The notes under the pieces: generated by a model
What the model was told of the DNA's origin: nothing
The model's database searches: none
Seen by the model: only the letters and a program-made list of their open reading frames with translations
Program-made: the position numbers and the translations under genes
Origin: Lysobacter niastensis
GTDB taxonomy: Bacteria > Pseudomonadota > Gammaproteobacteria > Xanthomonadales > Xanthomonadaceae
NCBI RefSeq assembly: GCF_015453285.1
Contig: NZ_JADLZT010000002.1
Location: 434,001-498,000 of the forward strand
DNA length: 64,000 nucleotides
Direction: 5' to 3'
Shown: one piece after another, positions 1 through 9,077 of the stretch
Numbering within the stretch: the first letter of the stretch is position 1
Layout: each line of letters opens with the position of its first letter

Positions 1-52
1 TTCACTGCTGCTGGTACACCTGACCCGCTCGCGTCGCAGCCGGGTGGCCTAG
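1..52 (+). CDS. C-terminal end of an unidentified upstream protein (partial)
   Basis: Reading frame 2 is open from the window edge to a TAG at 50-52 and encodes a hydrophobic stretch (SLLLVHL) followed by a basic tail (TRSRRSRVA). This looks like the last transmembrane segment and cytoplasmic end of an inner-membrane protein. Only 16 residues are visible, so the family cannot be named and a chance open frame is possible. Confidence 0.35.
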   Translation, partial: SLLLVHLTRSRRSRVA

Positions 53-156
53 TTCCCCGCGCGCTGCGGCGCGTTCAACATCCCATGACCGGTTCATCCC
101 GGCGCGTGGACTTTCGCCGCATGACGGCGCCCGCAGACGGGCGTTAGTCTCGGCGC

Positions 157-1440
157 ATGCGCCTGACGACGATCCTCCTGCTCACCCTGCTGACCGCGAC
201 CGCGTGCGACCGCTCACCGGAGCGTGCTCCCGGTGCGCAGGCCAGCCCGGCGACCGCGCGTGCGGCGATGTACACGCGCAGCGACTGGCCCTTGCCGGTG
301 ACCGCCACTGCCGCCCAGCCCGACCTGATACGGGCGCCCGATGGGACGCTGCTGCTGTCGTGGATCGAGCCGCAGGGCGAAGGCCACGCGCTCAGGTTCG
401 CCCGTTACACCGGCCGCGCCTGGGGTGAAGTCCAGGAGATCGCGCGCGGCAGTGACTGGTTCGTCAACTGGGCCGACACGCCGCACCTGGTGGCGACCGC
501 CGACGGCGCGCTGTGGGCGCATTGGCTGAAGAAGTCGGCGAACGCGCAGTATGCGTACGACGTGGCGCTGTCGCGTTCCGGCGACGGTGGCGTCACCTGG
601 TCGGAGCCGATGCTGGTCAATGACGACGGCACGCCGACCGAGCATGGCTTCGTGTCGATGTGGCCGGCGGCGCGCGACCGCATCGGCATCGCCTGGCTCG
701 ACGGCCGCCGCAGCGGCGGCGAAGAAGCGGAGGGCCGCGGTGGCCATGCCGGCCATGAAGGGCCAAGCGCGATGACGCTGCGCGCGGCTACCTTCGACGC
801 CGCGTTGCGCCGCGACGGCGATCGCGAGCTCGATGCGATGACCTGCGACTGCTGCCAGACCGACACGGCGCTGACCACGCGCGGGCCGCTGCTGGTGTAC
901 CGGGACCGCACTCCCGAAGAGATCCGCGATATCGCAGCCACGCGCTACGACGGGGCGACGTGGACACCGGCGCACGTCGTGCACGCCGACCGGTGGAAGA
1001 TGCCGGCCTGCCCGGTCAATGGCCCGGCCGTCGCCGCCGAAGGCAACCAGGCCGTCGTCGCCTGGTACACCGTGGCCGCCGACCAGCCGACGCTGCGCAT
1101 CGCGCGCAGCAACGATGCCGGCGACACGTTCGCGACGCCGATCACGCTGGACCAGGGTGCGCGCGTGCAGGGTCGTGTCGACGTCACCCTCGACGCCGAC
1201 GATGCCTGGGTGCTGTGGACCCTCGAAGACGGCGGATCGCAGTCGCTGCAGTTCGCCCGCTACACGCCGGACCTGTCCCGCGAACTGCAGCGTGGCGAAG
1301 TCGCGCGCCTGCAGGGCCGCGGCCGCGCCACCGGATTCGCCCAGGTCGCCACCGGCAATGACGGCACGTACGTGGTCTGGACCGACGTCGTCGATGGCAA
1401 GCCGCGCCTGGCTGGCGCGCGCTACGGGGTCGCGCCGTGA
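157..1440 (+). CDS. Exported Asp-box (BNR/sialidase-like) repeat lipoprotein
   Basis: The 427-residue protein starts with a short signal peptide ending in a lipobox-like TATAC (Cys17), so it is probably a lipoprotein. It carries Asp-box motifs of the sialidase/BNR beta-propeller type (SGDGGVTW near residue 147 and SNDAGDTF near residue 319). A Cys cluster (CDCC) lies near residue 230. A six-bladed propeller is likely, but I see no sialidase active-site arginine pattern, so enzymatic function is open. The downstream GTG start overlaps the stop by 4 bp (GTGA), indicating translational coupling to the GFA-fold gene. Confidence 0.7.
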   Translation: MRLTTILLLTLLTATACDRSPERAPGAQASPATARAAMYTRSDWPLPVTATAAQPDLIRAPDGTLLLSWIEPQGEGHALRFARYTGRAWGEVQEIARGSDWFVNWADTPHLVATADGALWAHWLKKSANAQYAYDVALSRSGDGGVTWSEPMLVNDDGTPTEHGFVSMWPAARDRIGIAWLDGRRSGGEEAEGRGGHAGHEGPSAMTLRAATFDAALRRDGDRELDAMTCDCCQTDTALTTRGPLLVYRDRTPEEIRDIAATRYDGATWTPAHVVHADRWKMPACPVNGPAVAAEGNQAVVAWYTVAADQPTLRIARSNDAGDTFATPITLDQGARVQGRVDVTLDADDAWVLWTLEDGGSQSLQFARYTPDLSRELQRGEVARLQGRGRATGFAQVATGNDGTYVVWTDVVDGKPRLAGARYGVAP

Positions 1441-1877
1441 GCGCCGTCGTGCTGCGGGGCGGTTGCCGCTGTGGCGCTCTGGCCATCGAAGTCACGCTGA
1501 CGCGCGAGCCTGCGGACTACGTGCCGCGCGCCTGCGACTGCAGCTTCTGCCAGGAGCGCGATGCCGCGTGGCTGTCGGATCCGCAAGGCGTTCTCCGCCT
1601 GCAGCAGCGCCGCGAATCCGCATCGCTGCACCTGCGCCAGGGGTCCAACCAGGCCGACTTCGTCGCCTGCGCGCATTGCGGAACGCTCGTTATGGTGGCG
1701 TGCGAGATCGAAGGCCGGCTGTATGCCGCGGTCAACGCCCACGCATTGCGCGACGCGAGGTTCGCACCCGAACAACCCGCGTCACCGCAGCGCCTGGCGC
1801 CCGAAGACAAGCGCGCACGCTGGCGGCAGCTTTGGTTCGCCGAGGTGTGCATCGAAACCACGGCCGGCGCGGCCTGA
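1437..1877 (+). CDS. GFA/CENP-V fold (Mss4-like) zinc protein
   Basis: The protein has 146 residues. The cysteine pattern C10-x-C12-G, C33-x-C35-x2-C38 and C78-x2-C81-G is the zinc-binding signature of the glutathione-dependent formaldehyde-activating enzyme (GFA, DUF636) family. Members are mostly of unknown substrate; formaldehyde-glutathione activity should not be assumed. It starts at a GTG overlapping the preceding stop by 4 bp and ends four bases before the convergent GNAT gene, with no clear terminator between them. Confidence 0.75.
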   Translation: MSAVVLRGGCRCGALAIEVTLTREPADYVPRACDCSFCQERDAAWLSDPQGVLRLQQRRESASLHLRQGSNQADFVACAHCGTLVMVACEIEGRLYAAVNAHALRDARFAPEQPASPQRLAPEDKRARWRQLWFAEVCIETTAGAA

Positions 1878-1881
1878 CGGT

Positions 1882-2412
1882 TCAGGCGTCGATCGCGTAG
1901 AGCTCCAGTTCCTCGTTGGCCTGCGGCAGTGTCACTTTTCCTTCGAAGCGCAGGCCGATGCGCTCGAGCACCTTCACCGACGCCTCGTTGCCGGGCGACA
2001 CGATCGCCAGCAGGCGCGGCATCGCCAGCGTGCGCAGCGCGTGGTCGCGCACCGCTGCGCACGACTCGACGGCATAGCCGCGCGACCAGTGGCGCGGCAG
2101 GAACGCATAACCGATGTCCGTGTACGGCAGCGTGTCGCGATGCATCAATCCGCACACGCCCAGCGCTTCGCCGCTGGCTTTCAGTTCCACCAGCCATAGC
2201 CCGTAGCCATGGCGCGCATAGCTGTCGCCCGGGCCCTTGTGGATGTAGCCCACGGCATCGTCGAGCGTGCGCACGCCGCGGTCGCCGATGTTGTCGATGA
2301 ACGACCGCTCGTTGAGCAGTTCGAAAATGAACGGAGCGTCGGCGTCGGTGAGTTCGCGCAGGCGCAGCCGTGGCGTCTGCAGGATTTCACGCGGCGTCAT
2401 GTTCGTGTCCAT
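1882..2412 (-). CDS. GNAT family N-acetyltransferase, RimJ/RimL-like
   Basis: The sequence opens with TPRLRLRELTDADA, the usual start of RimJ/RimL-type GNAT proteins, and carries a C-terminal acetyl-CoA-binding half (RGYAVESCAA, then NEASVKVLERIGLRFEG). The substrate is unknown; family members acetylate ribosomal-protein N-termini, antibiotics or small amines. The start is uncertain. ATG at 2412 gives MDTNMTPRE, ATG at 2400 gives MTPRE, and a GTG at 2439 is also in frame. The only good Shine-Dalgarno (AGGGAGGA, 2453-2460) sits before an out-of-frame ATG at 2443. Confidence 0.75.
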   Translation of the reverse strand: MDTNMTPREILQTPRLRLRELTDADAPFIFELLNERSFIDNIGDRGVRTLDDAVGYIHKGPGDSYARHGYGLWLVELKASGEALGVCGLMHRDTLPYTDIGYAFLPRHWSRGYAVESCAAVRDHALRTLAMPRLLAIVSPGNEASVKVLERIGLRFEGKVTLPQANEELELYAIDA

Positions 2413-2498
2413 CGAGCAATAGAGCCAGCGCCAGTGCACGCATGCGAAGTGATCCTCCCTGTGGGTGGCCGCAGGCTAGCACGCGGCGGCATGCGGCC

Positions 2499-3245
2499 TC
2501 AGTAGCGAAGCACCAGCGGAAGTTCCGGCCGCAGGTCCCTCTCGGCGCCTTGTTTTCCACCGTCGAAGGTGAGCTCCAGCATCCATTCCGGGCCGGGTTG
2601 TGTTTGCACCAGGCCCAGCGAGGTGTAATAGCGCATGGCATCGATCGGCACGTAGCCCGGCGGCGTGGTCACGCGCACCGAGGTCACCTTGCGCACGCCC
2701 AGTGGATGCCGCGGTACCGCGCGGCTCGCGTCCGCCGAGACGGCAAGGTACCCGGGAACGACGAACAACGATGGACTGACGCGATCGTCGCGCGGCGTGA
2801 GGATCTCGATCGCCGTGCCAGGGCGCAGCCAGGCCGGCGAGATCGTCCACCCCTGCAGCGGCAGCGCTTCCTGCGTGGTTCGCGCCGCGGCGACGCCGAT
2901 CGGCGAACGCCCGCTGCTGCGCCACGCCATCCGCTCGCGCACTTTCTCCATGGCGCGCTCCGAACCGGGCGCCAGCGCCACGGAGGCATCCGGCCAGATC
3001 AGTTCCAGGTAGCCATTCTCGAACTCGAACGTGATGGAGGAAGTGCCCTGTCCGTCATGACGGTTGATCGCATCGGATACCTGCAGGCCGGCGCGTTCCA
3101 GTGCCGCGCGCTCGGGCGCACCGGGCGTGACCACCAGCCAGGCATGGTCGAAGCGCAGGGGCGTCTGCGGCGCGGGCGTCGAGACGCAGCCCGACGCGGT
3201 GCCGGTAACGGCAAGCAGCAACGAGAACAGGCTGGCTTTCGGCAT
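2499..3245 (-). CDS. Glyoxalase-like (VOC fold) lipoprotein
   Basis: The 248-residue protein has a signal peptide with lipobox TASGC (Cys20). It is followed by a domain beginning FDHAWLVVTPG and FENGYLELIWPD, typical of the glyoxalase-like domain family (PF13468-type) seen in many proteobacterial hypothetical proteins. A second half-module (VRVTTP, LGLVQTQPGPEWMLELTFDGG) is compatible with a tandem VOC fold. The metal-binding residues are not obvious, so an enzymatic role is unproven. It lies 14 bases downstream of tamB on the same strand and may share its transcript. Confidence 0.6.
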   Translation of the reverse strand: MPKASLFSLLLAVTGTASGCVSTPAPQTPLRFDHAWLVVTPGAPERAALERAGLQVSDAINRHDGQGTSSITFEFENGYLELIWPDASVALAPGSERAMEKVRERMAWRSSGRSPIGVAAARTTQEALPLQGWTISPAWLRPGTAIEILTPRDDRVSPSLFVVPGYLAVSADASRAVPRHPLGVRKVTSVRVTTPPGYVPIDAMRYYTSLGLVQTQPGPEWMLELTFDGGKQGAERDLRPELPLVLRY

Positions 3246-3259
3246 CGTGTATCCCGCGG

Positions 3260-6200
3260 CTACTTTTCCTTGCGCCAGTTGATCGAGGCGCGGTTCTCGA
3301 CCGTGCTCGACTCGATCTGGATGTCGAACCCCTTGCGCAGCAGGTACTTCAGCATCAGCACCTGGCCGGTGCCGAGCAGCGACACGCCGTAGCCGACATA
3401 AAGCCGCGGCGATATGTGTTTGCCGATGCCGAGCACACTGCCGCCGAGCGCGCGGCTGTCGCCGACGCCCGCTTCGTCGAGGCCGAGCTTGGCGCCGATC
3501 TGCGAGGCGATCATGCCGCCGCCGGCGGACAGCGCGGCGCTGGCGGCGTTGACCTGCTTGCTCTCGTCCGTGCTCGCGCTCGCCAGCGGCCGGCCCAGTG
3601 TCAGATACGCCAATGCTTCGGACTGCGAGCTGGCCGGGTCCGACCAGACTTCGGCGCGCGGTGCGCTGGCGCGGCCACGAATGTCGACGCCGGCGGTGAC
3701 CTCACCCACCACGCGCTCGGCGCGAACGTTGAGGATCGGATCGGAGACCGGACTGTTGGCCCACGACAGCTCGCCGCGGGTGATCTCCAGCTTGCGTCCG
3801 TAGGCCTTGTACAGACCCTTCACGTCGAGGCGGCCGGTGCCGGTCATCTCGCGCCCCGGTCGCGCACGGACGCGCAGCTGACCGGTGAGGCCGCCATCGA
3901 GACCGAAGCCGTTGAGCCGGACGTCATCGCCAAGCACCAGCGCCAGGTCGAGATCGAGCGGCGCCGCTCCGGTTTCCTCGGGATCTTCCGGATCGAGGAT
4001 CACCACGTCGGGCGACGCGGACACGCCCTGGTCCAGGCGTTCCAGGTCGATGCTCGCCGACGGCACCGTCACCGTGCCGGTGACCTGCAGCGGCTGGTTG
4101 GCGGCGTAGCGCACCTGTACGTCGGGGCTGGCCACCGCACGCAGGTCGCGCGTGTCGGAGACCAGCACGTTCTCGCCGCGCAGCGCCAGCGTCAGCGGCG
4201 CGTCGATGTTCTGCCAGTTGAGCGAGCCGTCGACGTTGAGCGTGCCCTTGCCGGAACGCACGTGGCCAGTGATGCGCGCGCTGCCATCGGCGAGTGCGTT
4301 GAGCTGTATCTGGCCGTCCTCGAGCACGATCGCCAGCGACGGCAGTTCGGTGCTGAACTGAGTCAGTTGCGCCTGGCCGCCAAGCTGCGGACGCGCGCGC
4401 GTTCCGGCAAGCGTGATGCGGCCGTCGAGCCGGCCCTTGGGCTCGACGATGTCAGGCGAGAACAGCTCCATCCACACCAGTTCATCGGTGTTGAACGCGA
4501 CTTCGCCCGTGATCGGCGCGTAGTCGTCCCAGCCGGTGGCGATGCGTGCGTCGATGTGGCCACCGCTGTTGAAGGCCGTGGAGAGTTCGGCGTTGATGCG
4601 GCGCGGATCGAAGGTCACCGTCAGCTGCAGGTTGTCGTAGCTGAGCATTTCGCGGCGCGCGCGTTCGCTGTTCTTCATTCCACCGCCGGACGAGCGCAGC
4701 ATGAGCTGGCCACGCCAGGCATTGCCGGCCGGACGCAGCTGTCCCTCCAATGCGATCTCGCCACGCAGCAGCCAGGGCCGCTGGTCCTCGCGCTCGGGCA
4801 GGTAGGGCACCAGCAGCGTCAGCGGCAGCGACTCGCCGCGCACATCGAGGCCGCGGCGCGGCCAGTCGGCGCTGGCGCACAGCGAACCGCCGCCGCTCGA
4901 TGCCACGCAAGCGCTGCTCAGCGCGCCGTTGCGTCCATCCCAGCGGAAACGCGCAGGCTGCTGCAGCCGCCACGATGCGCCCTTGGCCGGTACGAGCTGC
5001 AGTGCAGCCAGCGCACCCTGCCAGGTGTTGCCCTGCTTGCTGGCATTGCCGGACAGCGACAGCACGCCGATATCGCCGCGTGCCTCGCCCTGGAGCTGCA
5101 GCGACTCCACCGCGCCGCGTGCGTCCAGCGTCAGCGACGACAACGGCAGGCCCACCTGGAGTCCACTGGCCCGAACAGCGATCGCGCCGTTGCCACGCTG
5201 CCACGGCAGCCGGCCCTTCGCCGTCATCGACGCCGCCTGGTAATCCCCGTACTTCAGGCCGCTGCCAGTGAGGTCGGCGGTGACGTCGGGCGCGGTGCGC
5301 GGACCGGTGAGGCGCAGCGTGCCGCGTAGCGTGCCGGCGCCGCCGGGCAACAGGTCGCTGAGCACCAGCGGAGTGAACTTCGCATCGACGTCGAGCGTGC
5401 GCGCGACCTTGCCCTTCGCGTCGATGCGACTGCCGCCGAGCGCGAGGGCGACATCGCCTTCGTAAGCGGTGTCGCCGCCTGCGTTGCCGGCGCCGTGCAT
5501 CGCGAACTTGCCCCGTCCCTTCAGCGGGCGGTTGCGCAGCCGCCCGCCGAGGTTGCTGGCGTCCACGCTGACTTCGAGTCCGCCGTCGCTACGTGTACTG
5601 CCCCGGGTCGCGAGCTTGCCGTCCACCGCGCCGCGCCACTCCGGCGCGAAATAGCCGGGGTCGAATCCGGCGAGCGTGGCGTCGATGTTCCAGCCGAGCG
5701 AAGGCTGCCACGTCACCACGCCGCGGCCGTCGAGCGTGCCGCTGGGCATGCGCGCCTTCAGCGAACGCAGCGTCATGCGCGCGTCGTTGCCGCGGCCGTC
5801 GAACTCGACACGCGCGCGTTCGCCGTTGCGCACCAGGTCGGCGTGGCCGATCGCGGCCCAGGCCTTCAGCGTGCCGGCGAACCCGAGGTCGGCATCGGCG
5901 CCGATGGAGGGCGCTTCCGGGTCGGCCTCGGTGGCACCACCCCAGACCAGCCCGCGCGCATTGGCGGCGAGGCGGAAGCGCGCGTTCTGCGGGTCGTTGA
6001 AATCGGCGTGTCCGTTCAAGGTCACCCGACCGTCGAACACTTCCAGTACCAGGGGATGCAGGTCGAGCACCTGGTTCTCGACGCGCACGTCCGAGGGGAG
6101 CACCTTGGCGACGAAATCGCCCTGCGTGGCCTCGCCGCGCAGGCGCGCGTTGCCGCCACTGCCGTCGGCGTCGAAGCGCAACGCGATCGGTTTGTCCTCG

Positions 6201-7105
6201 TCGCTGGCGTCCTCGCCCATCAGCAGGCCCAGGTCGATGGCCTCCGCGTGCGTGCGCAGCTGCCACGCCGGCGTGTCGCGGCCGCGCAGCACCAGGCTGG
6301 CTTTCAGTTCGCCCGGAACGCGCCCGGCGAGGGCGACGTCCATGCGCGACAGGTCGCCGCGTGCGGCCAGGCCGACGCGTGCGGGCGTGCGACCGCTGGC
6401 GGCCGCGAGTTCGGCGCTGGCGGTGAGATCGATGCGGTAATCCTCACGCGGCGCATAGTCGCCACGCAGGTTGAGCCGGCCGCGGTCGCTGTCGACGAAC
6501 AGCCGCTCGACGTGCAGCTTGCCCTGCTGCGCGTCCAGTCCGGCGCGCAGCGTACGGATGTCGATCAGCTTTTCGCCTTCCTGCGTCAGCAGGAAGCCGT
6601 CGACGCGGACGTCGTCGGCCTGCAGCTCCAGCGGCGGCGCGATCTCGGGCAGCACGTCCGGCCACTCGGGCAACTGGAACGGCTCCTTGCTCTCGGGCAT
6701 CTCCAGCGTCGCCTGCTCGATCTGCAGCGCGTCCAGGCGCAGCCGTTTGCCCAGCAGCGGCCGGATTGCCGGATCGACGTGCACGCGCTCGGCGGTGAAC
6801 ACGATGCGGTCGTAGGTGAAGCGCACGTCGTGCAGCATCAGCGGACCCGACAGCGGGCCGTCGATCACGCGCCACGACAGCGTGGCGTTCTCCGGCAGGC
6901 GCGCGACGATCTGCGCCATCAGCAGGTCGCGGCCACCGATCGTGGTCAGCAGCCACCAGGCGAAGGAGGCCAGCAGCAGCGTCAGTACGCCGGCGAGCAG
7001 GCTGGCGCGTATCGCCAGCCAGCGCAGGCGCGCGCGGCGACGCTGGCGCAGCTCGGCGATGCGCTGCTCGTGCGGGTCGGAAGGCGTGGCGGTGGTTTCG
7101 CTCAT
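3260..7105 (-). CDS. tamB: Translocation and assembly module inner-membrane protein TamB
   Basis: TamB is a large periplasm-spanning protein that, with TamA, assembles outer-membrane proteins and moves phospholipid between membranes. This 1281-residue protein (E. coli TamB is about 1259) has a basic cytoplasmic N-terminus, one transmembrane helix near residues 30-52, a very long beta-rich AsmA-like groove and the C-terminal DUF490 domain (GLYKAYGRKLEITRGELSW, then ALAYLTLGRPL). It starts 7 bases after the tamA stop with a good GAGGAGG ribosome-binding site, so the two form an operon. Confidence 0.95.
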   Translation of the reverse strand: MSETTATPSDPHEQRIAELRQRRRARLRWLAIRASLLAGVLTLLLASFAWWLLTTIGGRDLLMAQIVARLPENATLSWRVIDGPLSGPLMLHDVRFTYDRIVFTAERVHVDPAIRPLLGKRLRLDALQIEQATLEMPESKEPFQLPEWPDVLPEIAPPLELQADDVRVDGFLLTQEGEKLIDIRTLRAGLDAQQGKLHVERLFVDSDRGRLNLRGDYAPREDYRIDLTASAELAAASGRTPARVGLAARGDLSRMDVALAGRVPGELKASLVLRGRDTPAWQLRTHAEAIDLGLLMGEDASDEDKPIALRFDADGSGGNARLRGEATQGDFVAKVLPSDVRVENQVLDLHPLVLEVFDGRVTLNGHADFNDPQNARFRLAANARGLVWGGATEADPEAPSIGADADLGFAGTLKAWAAIGHADLVRNGERARVEFDGRGNDARMTLRSLKARMPSGTLDGRGVVTWQPSLGWNIDATLAGFDPGYFAPEWRGAVDGKLATRGSTRSDGGLEVSVDASNLGGRLRNRPLKGRGKFAMHGAGNAGGDTAYEGDVALALGGSRIDAKGKVARTLDVDAKFTPLVLSDLLPGGAGTLRGTLRLTGPRTAPDVTADLTGSGLKYGDYQAASMTAKGRLPWQRGNGAIAVRASGLQVGLPLSSLTLDARGAVESLQLQGEARGDIGVLSLSGNASKQGNTWQGALAALQLVPAKGASWRLQQPARFRWDGRNGALSSACVASSGGGSLCASADWPRRGLDVRGESLPLTLLVPYLPEREDQRPWLLRGEIALEGQLRPAGNAWRGQLMLRSSGGGMKNSERARREMLSYDNLQLTVTFDPRRINAELSTAFNSGGHIDARIATGWDDYAPITGEVAFNTDELVWMELFSPDIVEPKGRLDGRITLAGTRARPQLGGQAQLTQFSTELPSLAIVLEDGQIQLNALADGSARITGHVRSGKGTLNVDGSLNWQNIDAPLTLALRGENVLVSDTRDLRAVASPDVQVRYAANQPLQVTGTVTVPSASIDLERLDQGVSASPDVVILDPEDPEETGAAPLDLDLALVLGDDVRLNGFGLDGGLTGQLRVRARPGREMTGTGRLDVKGLYKAYGRKLEITRGELSWANSPVSDPILNVRAERVVGEVTAGVDIRGRASAPRAEVWSDPASSQSEALAYLTLGRPLASASTDESKQVNAASAALSAGGGMIASQIGAKLGLDEAGVGDSRALGGSVLGIGKHISPRLYVGYGVSLLGTGQVLMLKYLLRKGFDIQIESSTVENRASINWRKEK

Positions 7106-7112
7106 GGCCTCC

Positions 7113-8924
7113 TCACCAGTCGGCGCCGATGTTGAGGTAGATCTCGTACTGCGAGTCCGGATCCTTCAGGCCGTGCGCGATATCCAGCCGCACCGGCCCC
7201 ACCGGCGAGCGCCAGCGTACGCCGACGCCGACGCCGGTGTGGATGTCGGGCGTGTCGTCGAAGGCGTCGCCGGCATCGACGAAGGCCGCGCCGCCCCAGG
7301 TGTCGTTGATGTAGTGCTCGAACTCGACCGAGCCGGTCAGCACGTTCTTGGCACCGAGTGCGTACTTCTTGCCGTCCGAACCGATCGTGGTCGGGCCGAC
7401 TTCGCGGAAGGCATAGCCGCGGATGCTGCGGTCGCCGCCGGCGAAGAAGCGCAGGCTCGGCGGCATGTCGACCAGCGCGTTGGTGAACGTGCCACCGGCC
7501 TCGGCGCGCAGGATCAGGCGATTGAAGGCGCCCAGGCCGCGGTACCAGCGGCCGATACCCCAGGCCTGGGCGAAGTTGGCGTCGGAGCCGACGCCTTCCA
7601 GGCCGCCGCGCACCTCGACCGTGATGCCCAGGCCGTTGCGCGGGAAGATGCGGTCGTCGGCATCGATGTACTCACCGCGCAGCGACGGGTACAGGAAGGT
7701 CGCGTAGCGGTATTGCACCGGTGTGGTTTCGTCGTTGTCGTCGTCGGCCACGTACGACCAGCGCTCGCGCAGCGCGTGCAGCGAAGCCACGGCGTTGAGG
7801 CGACGGTTGATCTGGCCGCTGCGGCTGCCGACGAACTCGACCTTTCGGATGTCGATGTAGTCGCTCTGCTCGTCGTAGTACTGGCCGCTGATCGTGAACC
7901 AGCCGTCCAGCCAGGCGAAGGCCGGGATGCGGTACTGCGCGGTCGCGGTCTTGCGCGTCTCGGCCCAGTCGATCTGCCCCAGCGCCTTGTGGCCGCGGTC
8001 GTTGACGTAGCGGCGCTCCATGCCCAGGCGCACGCCGGCGCCACTGTCGGTGCCGTAGCTGAGGCCGGCGGTGTAGACCGTGCGCTTGGCCGGCGTCAGC
8101 GTCACCGCGACCGGCACTTCGTTGTCGACGGCCGCCTCGGGCCTGGTCTCGATCTCGATGCTGGAGAAGTAATCCAGCCGCGTCAGCGACTCGCGGAAGC
8201 GGTCGAGCTTGCCCTGGTGGTAGTAGCTGCCCTGTTCCCAGTACACCAGCTTGTCGAGCAGGCTGTCGCGGATGATGTGCTTGGGCGTCTGCACGAAGGT
8301 AATCGGGCCCATGTCGTAGCGGCCGCCGCTGGACCAGACCAGGTCGATGTCGGCGGCGCGCTCGGCGCGGGTCACCTCGACCTGGCGCGAGGAGAAGTCG
8401 GCGTCGAAGTAGCCGCGCTCGGCCAGGCGCCGGGTGATGCGGGTCTTGCTGGCCTCGTAGGCGGCGTGGTCGAACACGTCGCCCTGCCGGGGCTTGAAGG
8501 CCGCAAGGTCCTCGTTGAGGTAACGGTCCTCGCTGCCTTCGCCGAGGATGGCGATGTCGGCCCGGCGCACCCGCACCGGCTCGCCCAGGGTCACCTTGAT
8601 CGCCACCGTCAGCGCGTCGCTCTCGCCGATGCGCTCGACCTCGATCTGTGGCGAGTAGTAGCCGAACGGCTCCAGCGCCTCGCGGGTCTCGTCCTCGGCC
8701 TCCCGCAGCAGGTAGGCCAGGCGGCGCCCGGAAACCTCCTTGCCGATGGTGTCGACCAGCGACAGCGCGCCATGGACATTGAGGGTCTTGGTCTCGTCCA
8801 GCCCCTGGATCTGCACGCCCGTGACCTTGGCCGCCTGTGCCGCGCCGCTCGCAGACAGGATCAGGGCGGCAGCGAGCAAACGGCAGGGCGTGGGGGGCAT
8901 CGCATCAGGATAACGGACCGTCAT
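7113..8924 (-). CDS. tamA: Translocation and assembly module outer-membrane protein TamA
   Basis: TamA is an Omp85-family outer-membrane protein with three POTRA domains and a 16-stranded barrel that works with TamB. The 603-residue product has a signal peptide ending in AAQA, POTRA-like repeats to about residue 270 and a barrel containing the Omp85 motif SIRGYAF (the (V/I)RG(F/Y) loop). It ends with LNIGADW. The start at 8924 has AGGAAA 14 bases upstream; an internal ATG at 8900 is possible but has no ribosome-binding site. It is divergent from the TonB-dependent receptor. Confidence 0.95.
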   Translation of the reverse strand: MTVRYPDAMPPTPCRLLAAALILSASGAAQAAKVTGVQIQGLDETKTLNVHGALSLVDTIGKEVSGRRLAYLLREAEDETREALEPFGYYSPQIEVERIGESDALTVAIKVTLGEPVRVRRADIAILGEGSEDRYLNEDLAAFKPRQGDVFDHAAYEASKTRITRRLAERGYFDADFSSRQVEVTRAERAADIDLVWSSGGRYDMGPITFVQTPKHIIRDSLLDKLVYWEQGSYYHQGKLDRFRESLTRLDYFSSIEIETRPEAAVDNEVPVAVTLTPAKRTVYTAGLSYGTDSGAGVRLGMERRYVNDRGHKALGQIDWAETRKTATAQYRIPAFAWLDGWFTISGQYYDEQSDYIDIRKVEFVGSRSGQINRRLNAVASLHALRERWSYVADDDNDETTPVQYRYATFLYPSLRGEYIDADDRIFPRNGLGITVEVRGGLEGVGSDANFAQAWGIGRWYRGLGAFNRLILRAEAGGTFTNALVDMPPSLRFFAGGDRSIRGYAFREVGPTTIGSDGKKYALGAKNVLTGSVEFEHYINDTWGGAAFVDAGDAFDDTPDIHTGVGVGVRWRSPVGPVRLDIAHGLKDPDSQYEIYLNIGADW

Positions 8925-9077
8925 TGCCGTCGAGCTGTTTCCTGAACAGGGATGGGTATGACCTGAGTCAGTTGCGTCATTCGTTAAGAAGTCGTAAGCA
9001 TGTGATTAAGGTCGCATTTGCTTCGGGGGGCGCGCGGCCGGAACGGAGCATCACTACTTCATAACGAGGGAAATCTT

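Noticed and set aside
3416-5329. 637-residue plus-strand frame antisense to tamB
   Set aside because: It has no start context or recognisable domain, and tamB is clearly coding on the minus strand.
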